A stretch of DNA of 64,000 bases from Streptomyces sp. SAT1 (GCF_001654495.1 NZ_CP015849.1:3137501-3201500), one strand, 5' to 3'. Counted from the first letter of the stretch, positions 45,985-55,449 are shown. Program-made: numbers and translations. The notes: a model not told the origin generated them from the sequence alone.

Positions 45985-46639
45985 CGTTCTCGGCCGAAAC
46001 GCGCGCCTGCGCGTCCGGGATCCGGCCCGCGGACCAGCCCGCGAACCACTCGGGGAACGCGGTGAGCGCCCCGAGGACCACGTCCGCGCCCGCCTCCGTC
46101 AGCTCCCGCTCGTCGCACGGCCCGGTGGCCACCGCCACCGACAGGGCACCGGCCGCGCGGGCGCCGCGCACATCGCCCACATGGTCGCCGACGTACACCC
46201 CGGCGCCGTACGCGCGCAGCGCCTCCGCCTTGCGCTCCGCCCACAGGCCGCCGATCACCGCGTCCGGCTCGATGCCCAGGTGCTCCAGGTGCAGCCGGGC
46301 GTTCGGCTCGTGCTTGGCGGTGACGACGATCGCCCGTCCGCCCGCCTTCCGCACGGCCGCGACCGCCTCGCGGGCGCCCGGAAGCGCGAGCGTGGGCGCG
46401 ACGGCGATGGCCGGGTACAGCTCGCGGTACAGGTCCGCGACGGCCTCGACCCGGTCGGCCGGGAACCAGTTGACCAGCTCGTCCTCCAGCGGCGGCCCGA
46501 GCCGGGTGACCACCAGGTCGGCGTCGACGGGGGTCCCGGTCCGCGCGGACAGTTCCACGTAGCAGGCGTGGATGCCGGGGCGGGAGTCGATGAGGGTCAT
46601 GTCGAGGTCGAAGCCGACGGTCAGCGGGCGCGAGGTCAT
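45971..46639 (-). CDS. HAD-family hydrolase (phosphoglycolate-phosphatase-like)
   Basis: 222 residues. Motif I VGFDLDMTLIDSRPG (nucleophile Asp, about residues 8-22), motif II VVTAKHEPNA (Thr, about 104-113), motif III Lys in WAERKAEAL (about 131-139) and motif IV YVGDHVGDVRGARAAG (about 147-162). The helical cap between motifs I and II is the C1 type. It dephosphorylates a small phosphoester, substrate unknown. A -10-like CACAAT (46646-46651) ends 6 nt before the ATG. Its stop lies within the tandem repeat. Confidence 0.88.
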   Translation of the reverse strand: MTSRPLTVGFDLDMTLIDSRPGIHACYVELSARTGTPVDADLVVTRLGPPLEDELVNWFPADRVEAVADLYRELYPAIAVAPTLALPGAREAVAAVRKAGGRAIVVTAKHEPNARLHLEHLGIEPDAVIGGLWAERKAEALRAYGAGVYVGDHVGDVRGARAAGALSVAVATGPCDERELTEAGADVVLGALTAFPEWFAGWSAGRIPDAQARVSAENESVA

Positions 46640-46696
46640 GGGGCCATTGTGCCCAGGGGCGACAACAGCGGGGCGGCCGGTCCGGGATCCAGGACC

Positions 46697-47917
46697 TCAG
46701 CCGCGCCGCCGCTGGGAGCGCCACACCAGGAACAGCGCCGACAGCACGGCCGCCGTCCGCACCACCCAGGGCCAGGTCTGGCCGACCGCGTCGTTCATCT
46801 GGCCCTGGGCGATGGGGGCGCCCCAGCGGCCCTCGCCCCGGCCCCACAGCCACAGGAGCCCGGCGGCGAGGGCCAGTCCCGGCATCCCCAGGACGGCCCA
46901 CTTGGTCTCCATGGGCGTCAGCCGCCGGGAGCCGTACGCGATGACCCAGCCGAGCAGCAGGGCGAACAGGTTGCCGGTCACCGCGCCGCCCACCAGCAGC
47001 GCGGCGGCGAGCAGGAGCAGCGGGTTGCTCCACCGGGCGCGGGCGGTCTCCTTCGCCGCCCGCCGGGGCAGCAGGCCGAAACGCCGCCGCGACGGGTTCT
47101 CCGGCACGGCCTCCGTCGCGTCCGGTGCCCGCGGTGCCGCGTCCGCCGCCTCGGCCGGTGCGGTGCCGGGCCCCGCCGGGCCGTCGGGCCGTCGCGGCGG
47201 CGGGGCCTTGAGCAGGTCGGGGATCTCCACCCCGCCGACGAAACCGGCCGGCACGTCGTCGCCGAGGCCGAACGGACTGTCCTCCGTGCGCCACCAGTCG
47301 GGGTGGATCCGGGCGTCGCCCAGGTCGTCGGCGGTCGCCAGGTGCGGCGGGAGCGCGCCGCCGGGCGGGGGCACAGGGCCCGGGTGCGGGTCCGGTTTCG
47401 GGTCCGGTTTCGGGTCCGGCTCCGGCCGGGCGGGGCGCGGCCGGGGCACGACCCGGCGCAGGCTCTTCAGCAGCGACGGTTCCGCATCGTCGCCGGTCCC
47501 GCCGGAACGGCCGGAAGGACCGGAAGGACCGGAAGGACCGGAAGGACCGGAAGGACCGGACGCGGTCCCGGCGGGCCGGGCCGGGCCGGGGTCCCGCTGC
47601 GCGGGCACGGCGGGCGGCGGCGGGGCGGGCGCGGCACCCGGAGCGGTGCCGAAGGCAGCGGCCGCGCCCGGGGCACCGGTGGAGCCCGTCGTGCCGCCCG
47701 CCGCCGCGACGACGTCGTCGGGGCTGCCGAGGCGGTCCAGGATGCGGCGGACGGCGGCGGGACTGTCGACGGCGGTCCTGGCCCGGCAGCGGTCGATCTC
47801 GTCGCGCAGCTGCGACACCAGCCGCATCCGGGTGGCCGAGGACAGCTGGCGCTGCTGGGCCACGTCCCCGACGCGGCTCAGATACTCGTAGACGACCTGG
47901 TCGCTCTCGATCCCCAC
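46697..47917 (-). CDS. Membrane protein with N-terminal helical domain and repeat-rich linker
   Basis: 406 residues. The N-terminal about 70 residues (LVSQLRDEIDRCRARTAVDS, AAVRRILDRLGSPDDVVAAA) resemble the soluble permease-prefix/DUF1700-type helical domain. A long disordered linker follows, with repeat-encoded GPSGPSGPSGPSGPSG and DPKPDPKPDPHPGP stretches. The C-terminal 120 residues contain four hydrophobic segments. GTG 47917 has GGAGG five bases upstream; earlier in-frame codons lack similarity. Function unknown, probably an envelope-associated regulatory or scaffold protein. Confidence 0.7.
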   Translation of the reverse strand: MGIESDQVVYEYLSRVGDVAQQRQLSSATRMRLVSQLRDEIDRCRARTAVDSPAAVRRILDRLGSPDDVVAAAGGTTGSTGAPGAAAAFGTAPGAAPAPPPPAVPAQRDPGPARPAGTASGPSGPSGPSGPSGPSGRSGGTGDDAEPSLLKSLRRVVPRPRPARPEPDPKPDPKPDPHPGPVPPPGGALPPHLATADDLGDARIHPDWWRTEDSPFGLGDDVPAGFVGGVEIPDLLKAPPPRRPDGPAGPGTAPAEAADAAPRAPDATEAVPENPSRRRFGLLPRRAAKETARARWSNPLLLLAAALLVGGAVTGNLFALLLGWVIAYGSRRLTPMETKWAVLGMPGLALAAGLLWLWGRGEGRWGAPIAQGQMNDAVGQTWPWVVRTAAVLSALFLVWRSQRRRG

Positions 47918-48091
47918 GAACCCCTCCGGGGCGGCTGGCCGATGACCCCGTGGCACGACGGTACCGCGTGCCGGGCGGCTCCCGGGGCCGCCCGGCACGA
48001 CCCGCCCGCCCGCGCCCCGCACGAGCTCCGCCCCCGGCCCGCCCGTGCTCCGCACCGGCCCGACGCCTGCCCGGCCGCCGGGGGCACCCGC

Positions 48092-48097
48092 TACCGT
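48092..48097 (+). promoter_or_regulatory. -10-like TACCGT of the helicase-associated gene
   Basis: TACCGT ends 7 nt before ATG 48105, the same arrangement as before the P-type ATPase gene; no ribosome site. Confidence 0.45.
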
Positions 48098-48104
48098 GGG
48101 TCGG

Positions 48105-50714
48105 ATGAGCAGCGACGAGAAACCGGTGGCAGTCCCCCGCTCGCTCGCGGAGGACCTGCGCGCGCGGGACGACGCCTCCCTGACCGCGCTCCTGCGCAGC
48201 CGACCGGACCTCATCACGCCGGTCCCGGCCGACCTGACCCAGCTCGCCACCCGGGCCGGCACCCGGGCCTCGGTGGTGCGCGCGCTGGAGCGGCTGGACC
48301 GGTTCGCCCTCCAGACGGCGGAGGCGCTGGCCGTGGCGCCGGATCCGGCGGCGTACGGCGAGCTGCTGGGGCTGATGGCCGGGGACGAGGGGGACGGTGC
48401 CGTCGCCGCCGCGCTGCCCCGGGCGCTGGCCACCCTGCGCGAACAGGCGCTGGTCTGGGGCGACGACGACCGGCTGCGCCTGGTGCGCACCGCCCGCGAA
48501 CTGCTCGCGCCCTCCGCGCAGCACCCCTCCCCCACCGGGCTCGGCCCGACGGTGCAGGAGGCCACGGCGGGCATGTCGCCGGGGCGCATCCAGGAGATCG
48601 TGACCGCCGCCGGGCTGCCTTCCACCCATGACTCGGTCTCGGCGGCGGCCGCGCTCACCGCCCTGTTCACGGACCGGAAGCGGATGGCCGCGCTGCTCGC
48701 GGACCTGCCGGAGGACTCCCTGGAGGTGCTGGACCGGCTGGTGTGGGGGCCGCCGTACGGGCAGGTGACCGCCGATCCGGCGCCCCGGCTGCGGCGGCTG
48801 CTCGACCGGGGGCTGCTGCTGCCCACCGCGCCCGGCACGGTCGTCCTGCCGCGCGAGGTGGCGCTGCATCTGCGCGCCGGGCGCGCGCACCGGGCGCCCG
48901 AGCCGCTGCCGCCCGCCGTGGAGTCCGCCGCCGCGCACAGCGCGCAGGTCGTCGACGCGACCGCGGCCGGGCAGGCGTACACCGCGCTGGCCACCGTCGA
49001 GGAACTGCTGAAGGACTGGGACGAGGGCGGGCCGAACGTGCTGCGCGCGGGCGGTCTGAGCGTGCGCGACCTCAAGCGCGCCGCCGTCGCCCTGGACGTG
49101 GCCGAGCCGGTGGCCGCCTTCTGGATCGAACTCGCCTACGCGGCCGGGCTGCTGGCCTCCGACGGCGACGTGGACGAGCGGTACGCGGCGACCCCGGCGT
49201 ACGACGAGTGGCGGGAGCGGCCCGCCGCCGAACGCTGGGCGCTGCTGGCGCAGGCGTGGCTGGCGGCGACCCGGACCCCGGGGGTGGCAGGCGGGCGCGA
49301 CGCCAAGGACCGCGTGCTGTCCGCGCTCGGTCCCGGGCTCGACCGCTCGGCCGCGCCGGAGGTACGGCACCGGGTGCTGGCGCTGCTGGCGGGCCTGCCG
49401 GAGGGCACCGCGCCGGTCGCCGAATCGGTGCTCGCCCGGCTGCGCTGGGAGCGCCCGCTGCGCGGGGCGCAGCGCGATCACGAGCACGACCTGCGCGAAC
49501 GCCTCGCCCGGTGGACGCTGTCCGAGGCGGAGCTGCTGGGCGTCACCGGCCGGGGCGCGCTGTCCGCGCACGGCCGGGCGCTGCTCGGGGCGCCGCCCGC
49601 GCCGGAACCGGCCCGCGCGCCTGAGCCCACCGGGCCCGGCGACAAGCTGCCCGTCCACCACCACCGGGGCACCGAAGTCCCACAGGCCGCACAGGCCGCA
49701 CAGGCCGCACCGACCGCACCGACCGCGCGGGCCGCCGCCGCGGTGCCGCTGTCGGGGGCCGGGCGGGCCGCCGCGGCGGAGGCCGCCGCCCGGCTGCTCG
49801 CGCCGCTGCTGCCCGAACCGCTGGACCACGTCCTGCTCCAGGCGGATCTGACGGCGGTGGCGCCCGGCCCGCTGAGACGGCCACTGGCGGACACGCTCGG
49901 TGTGCTCGCCGACGTGGAGTCCAAAGGCGGCGCGACGGTCTACCGGTTCACCCCGGCCTCGGTGCGGCGCGCCCTGGACGCCGGGCGCACCGCCGCCGAT
50001 CTGCACGACTTCCTCGGCCGGCACTCCCGCACGCCGGTGCCGCAGCCGCTCGCGTACCTGATCGACGACGTGGCCCGGCGGCACGGGCATCTGCGGGTCG
50101 GCGCAGCCTCGGCCTACGTCCGCTGCGACGACGACGCGCTGCTGAACGAGATCCTGGCCGACAAGCGGTCCGCCGGGCTGCGGCTGCGCCGGCTCGCGCC
50201 GACCGTGCTGGCCACCCCCGCCGATCCGGCCGCCCTGCTGGAGGGGCTGCGGGCGATGGGCTACGCACCGGCGGCCGAGTCCGCCGAGGGCGATGTGCTG
50301 ATCGCGCGCGCCGACTCCCACCGGACGCCGCCGCGCACCGCTCCCGCACCGGTGCCCGACGGTCCGCCGCTGCCCGACGCCACACTGCTGTCGGCGGCGG
50401 TGCGCGCGATCCGGGCGGGCGACCTGGCGTCCACCGCGCCGCGCAAGCCGTCCGCCACGGCCACGGCCGACGGCGAGCTGCCCCGCACCACCGCGGCCGA
50501 GACCCTGGCCACGATGCAGGCCGCCGTGCTCACCGGGGAGACCCTGTGGATCGGCTACGTCAACGCCGAGGGCACCGCCGGTCAGCACGTCATCGCCCCG
50601 ATCCGCGTCGAGGGCGGCTTCGTGACCGCGTACGACCACACGGCGGACGAGGTGCGCACCTACCCGCTGCACCGGATCACGGGGGTGGCGGAGCTGGAGG
50701 CGGACGCCGGCTGA
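48105..50714 (+). CDS. Helicase-associated (XPB/Ssl2 N-terminal-like) protein with WYL-like C-terminal domain
   Basis: 869 residues. The N-terminal half is helical with winged-helix-like repeats (SRPDLITPVPADLTQLATRA, DRLVWGPPYGQVTADPAPRL) as in the helicase XPB/Ssl2 N-terminal domain family of actinobacteria. A Pro/Ala linker follows at about residues 500-550. The next part (LLQADLTAVAPGPLRRPLAD, VYRFTPASVRRALDAGRTAA) is the usual conserved centre of this family. The C-terminus (LWIGYVNAEGTAGQHVIAPI, DEVRTYPLHRITGV) is WYL-like. It has no helicase motifs itself. The XPB helicase lies 1.9 kb downstream with phoD between, so it is probably a DNA-repair partner of that helicase. Confidence 0.8.
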   Translation: MSSDEKPVAVPRSLAEDLRARDDASLTALLRSRPDLITPVPADLTQLATRAGTRASVVRALERLDRFALQTAEALAVAPDPAAYGELLGLMAGDEGDGAVAAALPRALATLREQALVWGDDDRLRLVRTARELLAPSAQHPSPTGLGPTVQEATAGMSPGRIQEIVTAAGLPSTHDSVSAAAALTALFTDRKRMAALLADLPEDSLEVLDRLVWGPPYGQVTADPAPRLRRLLDRGLLLPTAPGTVVLPREVALHLRAGRAHRAPEPLPPAVESAAAHSAQVVDATAAGQAYTALATVEELLKDWDEGGPNVLRAGGLSVRDLKRAAVALDVAEPVAAFWIELAYAAGLLASDGDVDERYAATPAYDEWRERPAAERWALLAQAWLAATRTPGVAGGRDAKDRVLSALGPGLDRSAAPEVRHRVLALLAGLPEGTAPVAESVLARLRWERPLRGAQRDHEHDLRERLARWTLSEAELLGVTGRGALSAHGRALLGAPPAPEPARAPEPTGPGDKLPVHHHRGTEVPQAAQAAQAAPTAPTARAAAAVPLSGAGRAAAAEAAARLLAPLLPEPLDHVLLQADLTAVAPGPLRRPLADTLGVLADVESKGGATVYRFTPASVRRALDAGRTAADLHDFLGRHSRTPVPQPLAYLIDDVARRHGHLRVGAASAYVRCDDDALLNEILADKRSAGLRLRRLAPTVLATPADPAALLEGLRAMGYAPAAESAEGDVLIARADSHRTPPRTAPAPVPDGPPLPDATLLSAAVRAIRAGDLASTAPRKPSATATADGELPRTTAAETLATMQAAVLTGETLWIGYVNAEGTAGQHVIAPIRVEGGFVTAYDHTADEVRTYPLHRITGVAELEADAG

Positions 50715-50852
50715 GGACCCGTCAGGCACTCCCGACCCGGCTTTCCCGCGTGCCTTCCTGACGTCGCGCCAGGCGCGCCAGGCGCAACGGGGGCCGCGAG
50801 TTCGTCCGCCCGCCGGGAACCGATTCCCTGACCGCCCGGCCCCCGTAACACC

Positions 50853-50874
50853 TCGCACCCAGTGTTCACCCGTC
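50853..50874 (+). promoter_or_regulatory. Candidate PHO box before phoD
   Basis: Two adjacent 11-nt units, TCGCACCCAGT and GTTCACCCGTC. The second has a perfect GTTCACC core (50864-50870) of the Streptomyces PhoP direct-repeat unit; the first matches at 4 of 7 core positions. It ends 29 bp before the phoD ATG. PhoD genes are classical PhoP targets, which raises the prior. Confidence 0.45.
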
Positions 50875-50903
50875 AACCAGACCCCTGACGACGGGTGCGA
50901 CAC

Positions 50904-52514
50904 ATGGACCTCAGCAGACGCCGTCTGCTCGGCCGGGCAGGAGCGGGCGCCGCCACGCTCGGCCTGTTCACCGCGGGCTTCAGCACGGCGGGCGCCTGGG
51001 CGGCGCCGCGCTTTCCCGACGACCCCTTCCGGCTGGGCATCGCCTCCGGCGACCCGCACGACGACGGGTTCGTGCTGTGGACGCGGCTCGCGCCGGACCC
51101 GCTGGCCGTGGACAGCCGCGGCGGCATGCCCGAGCGGACGGTGCCGGTGCAGTGGCAGGTCGCCACCGACGAGCGGTTCCGGCACGTGGTGCGGTCCGGG
51201 ACCGCAAGGGCCGTGCCCGAACTCGCCCACTCCGTCCACCCGGAGGTGCGCGGCCTGCGGCCGGGGACCGAGTACTTCTACCGCTTCCGGGCCGGGCACG
51301 CGATCAGCCAGGTGGGCCGCGCCCGGACCGCCGCCTCGCCGCACGGCCGCGGCGGCGACCGGCTCAGCATGGCCTTCGTCTCCTGCCAGTGCTGGTACGA
51401 GGGCTACTACACGGCCTACCGGCACCTGGCCGACGCCGGCCACGACCTGATCGTGCACCTGGGCGACTACATCTACGAGAACGGCGTCGGCGCGACCGCG
51501 GGCGTGCGGGGCATGCCGGAACTCGACGCGCAGTACCGGCGCGAGACGTACACCCTGGCCGAGTACCGCAACCGGTACGCGCTCACCAAGCTGGACACCG
51601 ACCTCCAGGCCGCGCACGCCTCCGCCGCCTGGGCACTGACCTGGGACGACCACGAGGTCGAGAACAACTGGGCCGGTGACTGGGCCCAGGTGGACGGCGA
51701 CGGCTTCCCCGACGGCGACCCGGCCGCCTTCCGGGTCCGCAAGGCCGGCGCCTTCCAGGCCTACTACGAGCACCAGCCGCTCCGGCTGCCGCAGAAGCCG
51801 CGCGGGGCGCGGGCCCGTATGTACCGCAGGCTGACCTTCGGGCGGGTCATGGACCTGCACGTCCTGGACAGCCGCTCCTACCGCGACGACCAGGTCGGCG
51901 GCGACGGCACCAGGCCGGGTTTCGACGCCGAGCGGCGCGCCCCAGGCCGGCAGATGCTGGGCGCCGAGCAGGAGGCGTGGCTGCTGCGCGGCGCGGCCCG
52001 CTCGCACGCCACCTGGAACGTGCTCGCCAACCAGACGCTGATCGCCCAGGTCGACCAGGACCCGGACCCGGCGGTGCTCTCCTCCGGCCTGGACATGTGG
52101 GACGGGTACGTGGACGCCCGGAGCCGGCTGCTGGGCGGCCTGTACGAGCGCGGTGTGCGCAACACGGTCGTCCTCACCGGTGACATCCACCGCAGCGTCG
52201 TCGCCGATCTCAAGCTCGACTTCGACGACCCGTCCTCGCCGGTGGTGGCCACCGAGTTCGCCGGTACGTCGATCACCTCGGGCAAGAACGGCTCGGCCTC
52301 CGACCAGGTCGGCGCCAACTGGCTGGCCGAGGGCGTCAACCCGCATCTGAAGTGGCACAACGCGCAGCGCGGCTACACCACGCTGCGCCTGAGCCACGAC
52401 GAGCTGCGGGCGGAGTACCACGTCACGGACTTCGTGACCGCGCCCGGCTCCCCAGTCTCCACCGCCGCCGCCTTCTCCGTCGCCCCCCGCCGTCCGGGCG
52501 CCCGGCAGGTGTGA
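50904..52514 (+). CDS. phoD: Alkaline phosphatase/phosphodiesterase D, Tat-exported
   Basis: 536 residues. N-terminal twin-arginine signal LSRRRLLGRAGAGAATLGLF with AWAAP cleavage region. The mature enzyme begins FRLGIASGDPHDDGFVLWTRL, a PhoD N-domain, followed by the metallophosphatase core: AFVSCQCWYEG, HLGDYIYENG (Asp ligand), WALTWDDHEVENNWAGDW (metal ligands) and VLTGDIHRS (His ligand) near residue 430. It releases phosphate from phosphodiesters and teichoic-acid-type substrates outside the cell. ATG 50904 is preferred over GTG 50895 on spacing. Followed by a strong hairpin. It separates the helicase-associated gene from the XPB gene. Confidence 0.92.
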   Translation: MDLSRRRLLGRAGAGAATLGLFTAGFSTAGAWAAPRFPDDPFRLGIASGDPHDDGFVLWTRLAPDPLAVDSRGGMPERTVPVQWQVATDERFRHVVRSGTARAVPELAHSVHPEVRGLRPGTEYFYRFRAGHAISQVGRARTAASPHGRGGDRLSMAFVSCQCWYEGYYTAYRHLADAGHDLIVHLGDYIYENGVGATAGVRGMPELDAQYRRETYTLAEYRNRYALTKLDTDLQAAHASAAWALTWDDHEVENNWAGDWAQVDGDGFPDGDPAAFRVRKAGAFQAYYEHQPLRLPQKPRGARARMYRRLTFGRVMDLHVLDSRSYRDDQVGGDGTRPGFDAERRAPGRQMLGAEQEAWLLRGAARSHATWNVLANQTLIAQVDQDPDPAVLSSGLDMWDGYVDARSRLLGGLYERGVRNTVVLTGDIHRSVVADLKLDFDDPSSPVVATEFAGTSITSGKNGSASDQVGANWLAEGVNPHLKWHNAQRGYTTLRLSHDELRAEYHVTDFVTAPGSPVSTAAAFSVAPRRPGARQV

Positions 52515-52521
52515 CCCGCTC

Positions 52522-52565
52522 CCGCGGAGGGCGGGCGCGGGCCACCCCGGGCCCGCCCTCCGCGG
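52522..52565. terminator. Hairpin terminator after phoD
   Basis: A perfect 15-bp stem, CCGCGGAGGGCGGGC (52522-52536) with its complement at 52551-52565, and a 14-nt loop, beginning 8 bp after the phoD stop. It isolates phoD from the helicase gene. Confidence 0.85.
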
Positions 52566-52646
52566 CAGGGCCGGGCCGCGCGGGCATTGGTGCACACTGG
52601 AGTGTTGGCCGAGCCGTCCGGCCGCGTCAGCGAAAGGGTGCCGCGC

Positions 52647-54293
52647 GTGAATGGTCCGTTGATCGTCCAGTCCGACAAGACCCTGCTCCTGGAGGTCGAC
52701 CACGAGCAGGCCGACGACTGCCGTCGCGTCATCGCTCCGTTCGCCGAACTGGAGCGGGCGCCCGAGCACATCCACACCTACCGGGTGACCCCGCTGGGGC
52801 TGTGGAACGCGCGCGCCGCGGGGCACGACGCCGAGCAGGTCGTGGACGCGCTGGTGCAGTACAGCCGCTACCCGGTGCCGCACGCGCTGCTGGTGGACAT
52901 CGCCGAGACGATGGACCGGTACGGGCGGCTGACCCTCAGCAAGCACCCGGCGCACGGGCTGGTGCTGACCACGACGGACCGGCCGGTGCTGGAGGAGGTG
53001 CTGAAGTCCAAGCGGATCGCCCCGCTGGTCGGGGCGCGCATCGACCCGGACACCGTGGCCGTGCACCCCTCCGAGCGCGGGCAGATCAAGCAGACGCTGC
53101 TGAAGCTGGGCTGGCCCGCCGAGGACCTGGCCGGGTACGTCGACGGCGAGGCGCACCCGATCGAGCTGGCCGAGGACGGCTGGGCGCTCCGGCCCTACCA
53201 GAAGCAGGCCGTGGAGAACTTCTGGCACGGCGGCAGCGGAGTGGTCGTGCTGCCCTGCGGGGCCGGCAAGACCCTGGTCGGCGCCGGTGCGATGGCGCAG
53301 GCCCGGTCGACCACGCTGATCCTCGTCACCAACACCGTCTCCGCCCGGCAGTGGAAGCACGAGCTGGTGAAGCGGACCTCGCTGACCGAGGACGAGATCG
53401 GCGAGTACAGCGGGACGAAGAAGGAGATCCGGCCGGTCACCATCGCCACGTACCAGGTGCTCACCACCCGGCGGAAGGGCGTCTACCCGCATCTGGAGCT
53501 GTTCGACTCCCGGGACTGGGGGCTGATCGTCTACGACGAGGTGCACCTGCTGCCCGCGCCGGTCTTCAAGTTCACCGCCGATCTCCAGGCCCGGCGGCGG
53601 CTCGGGCTGACCGCGACGCTGGTGCGCGAGGACGGCCGGGAGTCCGACGTCTTCTCGCTGATCGGGCCCAAGCGGTTCGACGCGCCGTGGAAGGAGATCG
53701 AGGCGCAGGGCTACATCGCGCCCGCCGACTGCGTCGAGGTCCGGGTGAACCTGACCGACTCCGAGCGGCTGGCCTACGCCACCGCCGAGACCGAGGAGAA
53801 GTACCGCTTCTGTGCGACCACCGCGACCAAGCGGAAGGTCACGGAGGCGATCGTGCGCCGCTTCGCCGGGCAGCAGGTGCTGGTGATCGGCCAGTACATC
53901 GACCAGCTCGACGAGCTGGGCGAGCACCTGGACGCCCCGGTCATCAAGGGTGAGACGTCCAACGCACAGCGGGAGAAGCTCTTCGACGCCTTCCGCGCGG
54001 GCGAGATCACGGTGCTCGTGGTGTCGAAGGTGGCGAACTTCTCCATCGACCTGCCGGAGGCGACGGTCGCGATCCAGGTCTCGGGCACCTTCGGCTCCCG
54101 CCAGGAGGAGGCGCAGCGCCTGGGCCGGGTGCTGCGGCCCAAGGCCGACGGCCACCAGGCGCACTTCTACTCGGTGGTCGCCCGCGACACCATCGACCAG
54201 GACTTCGCCGCGCACCGCCAGCGCTTCCTGGCCGAGCAGGGCTACGCCTACCGGATCATGGACGCGGACGAGCTGCTGGCGGAGGAAGGCTGA
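52647..54293 (+). CDS. XPB-type DEAD/DEAH DNA helicase
   Basis: 548 residues, homologous to archaeal and eukaryotic XPB (TFIIH subunit) helicases. N-terminal damage-recognition-like domain, then motif I VVLPCGAGKTLVGAG (about residues 196-210), motif II IVYDEVHLL (DEVH, about 296-299), LGLTATLVREDGRE with the RED element (about 319-332) and motif VI RQEEAQRLGRVLRPK (about 485-499). Substrates are probably bubble or fork DNA in excision repair. GTG 52647 has AAGG nine bases upstream; an upstream GTG (52587) is less likely. The partner-like gene is 48105-50714. The 3' end overlaps the convergent GT87 gene by 38 bp. Confidence 0.92.
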   Translation: MNGPLIVQSDKTLLLEVDHEQADDCRRVIAPFAELERAPEHIHTYRVTPLGLWNARAAGHDAEQVVDALVQYSRYPVPHALLVDIAETMDRYGRLTLSKHPAHGLVLTTTDRPVLEEVLKSKRIAPLVGARIDPDTVAVHPSERGQIKQTLLKLGWPAEDLAGYVDGEAHPIELAEDGWALRPYQKQAVENFWHGGSGVVVLPCGAGKTLVGAGAMAQARSTTLILVTNTVSARQWKHELVKRTSLTEDEIGEYSGTKKEIRPVTIATYQVLTTRRKGVYPHLELFDSRDWGLIVYDEVHLLPAPVFKFTADLQARRRLGLTATLVREDGRESDVFSLIGPKRFDAPWKEIEAQGYIAPADCVEVRVNLTDSERLAYATAETEEKYRFCATTATKRKVTEAIVRRFAGQQVLVIGQYIDQLDELGEHLDAPVIKGETSNAQREKLFDAFRAGEITVLVVSKVANFSIDLPEATVAIQVSGTFGSRQEEAQRLGRVLRPKADGHQAHFYSVVARDTIDQDFAAHRQRFLAEQGYAYRIMDADELLAEEG

Positions 54294-55443
54294 CCGGTAC
54301 GGGATCATCGCGCGTACGTCCCGGACGGCGCGGGAGGGCGGCCGCCGCGAGCAGGGCGAGACCGAGCAGCACATACGGCGAGGCCAGGGGCTGCTGCCAC
54401 CACGGCAGGCGCAGATCCAGCTCGCCCGCGTGCGGCACCAGCCACAGGGTGCGGGCCGTGAAGCAGAGCGAGGTGAGCGCCGCCGCGCCGCGGCGCCCCT
54501 CGGCCAGCAGCACGGCGACCAGGGGGACGCACCACACCCAGTGGTGGGACCAGCTGATCGGGGAGACCAGCAGCGCGGTGAAGGCGGTGAGCAGCACGGC
54601 CCACCGCTCCCGGGGCGCCCGGCGGACGAGCCAGAGTCCGGCGGCGGCCACCGCGAGGTCCGGCAGCAGCCAGGCGAGGCCGGGCTCCGGGTCCCGCAGC
54701 AGGCGGGCGATCAGTCCCTGGAGGGACTGGTTGTCGACGATCCACAGCTTCCCCACTCGGTCGGTCTCGAAGACATGGCGGGTCCAGTAGGCGACGCTCG
54801 CGCCGGGCTGGGCGAGCAGGCCCACGACGACGGTCGCGGCGAAGGCCGCCGTCGCGGTGGCCGCCTCGCGTCCGCGTCCGCGCAGCAGCAGATGGACGAC
54901 GAAGAGGCCGGGGGTGAGCTTGATGCCGGCCGCGAGGCCGATCGCGGCTCCCCGGCCGCGCGTTCCGGGCGGCCGGGTGAGGTCCCACAGCACGAGGCAG
55001 GCCAGGGCGAGGTTGATCTGGCCGTAGCGGAAGGTCTGGAAGACCGGTTCGCACCACAGGGCGAGCGCGGTCGCGGTGCACAGCAGCGGCCACCCGGCCG
55101 CCCGGCCCGCGAGCCGCGCGGACAGCTGGACCAGCCGGCCCAGCAGCAGCGCGTTGCCCGCGAGGAAGGCCAGCTTCAGCACCGGGGCGGGCAGCAGGGC
55201 CGTGGGGACGAACAGCACGGCCGCGAAGGGCGGGTAGGTGGCGGGCAGGCGCCCGGCGGTGACCGCGAAGCCGTACAGATCGCGGCCGTGCAGGACGGCC
55301 GCGCCCTCGGCCCGGTACACCAGCGCGTCGGGCATCGGCAGCCGCAGATGGGCGAACAGGGCCGCCAGGGCGAGGAAAGAGGCGGCGAGGAGGGCCGGAG
55401 CAGCCGCCGTGTGTGACCGGAGGGCCACCGTCCGTTCTGTCAC
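54256..55443 (-). CDS. GT87-family polyprenol-phosphate-mannose-type mannosyltransferase (DUF2029)
   Basis: 395 residues with about 10-11 membrane segments of the GT-C superfamily. Family features: LRLPMPDALVYRAEGAAVLH (first loop with the acidic Asp, about residues 33-52), ATYPPFAAVLFVP (about 68-80), RYGQINLALACLVLWDL (about 139-155), GIKLTPGLFVVH and SWSHHWVWCVPL (about 298-309). Related proteins mannosylate lipoglycans or proteins from polyprenyl-P-mannose. GTG 55443 follows TAGGGT (55450-55455) by 6 nt, so it is probably leaderless. It overlaps the helicase gene tail-to-tail. Confidence 0.83.
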   Translation of the reverse strand: MTERTVALRSHTAAAPALLAASFLALAALFAHLRLPMPDALVYRAEGAAVLHGRDLYGFAVTAGRLPATYPPFAAVLFVPTALLPAPVLKLAFLAGNALLLGRLVQLSARLAGRAAGWPLLCTATALALWCEPVFQTFRYGQINLALACLVLWDLTRPPGTRGRGAAIGLAAGIKLTPGLFVVHLLLRGRGREAATATAAFAATVVVGLLAQPGASVAYWTRHVFETDRVGKLWIVDNQSLQGLIARLLRDPEPGLAWLLPDLAVAAAGLWLVRRAPRERWAVLLTAFTALLVSPISWSHHWVWCVPLVAVLLAEGRRGAAALTSLCFTARTLWLVPHAGELDLRLPWWQQPLASPYVLLGLALLAAAALPRRPGRTRDDPVPVSLPPPAARPRP

Positions 55444-55449
55444 GGACCG

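Noticed and set aside
45939..54374. A 2,811-codon open frame on the minus strand
   Set aside because: It is antisense to seven well-supported genes, has a low-complexity composition and arises from the lack of A/T in codon positions of the opposite strand.
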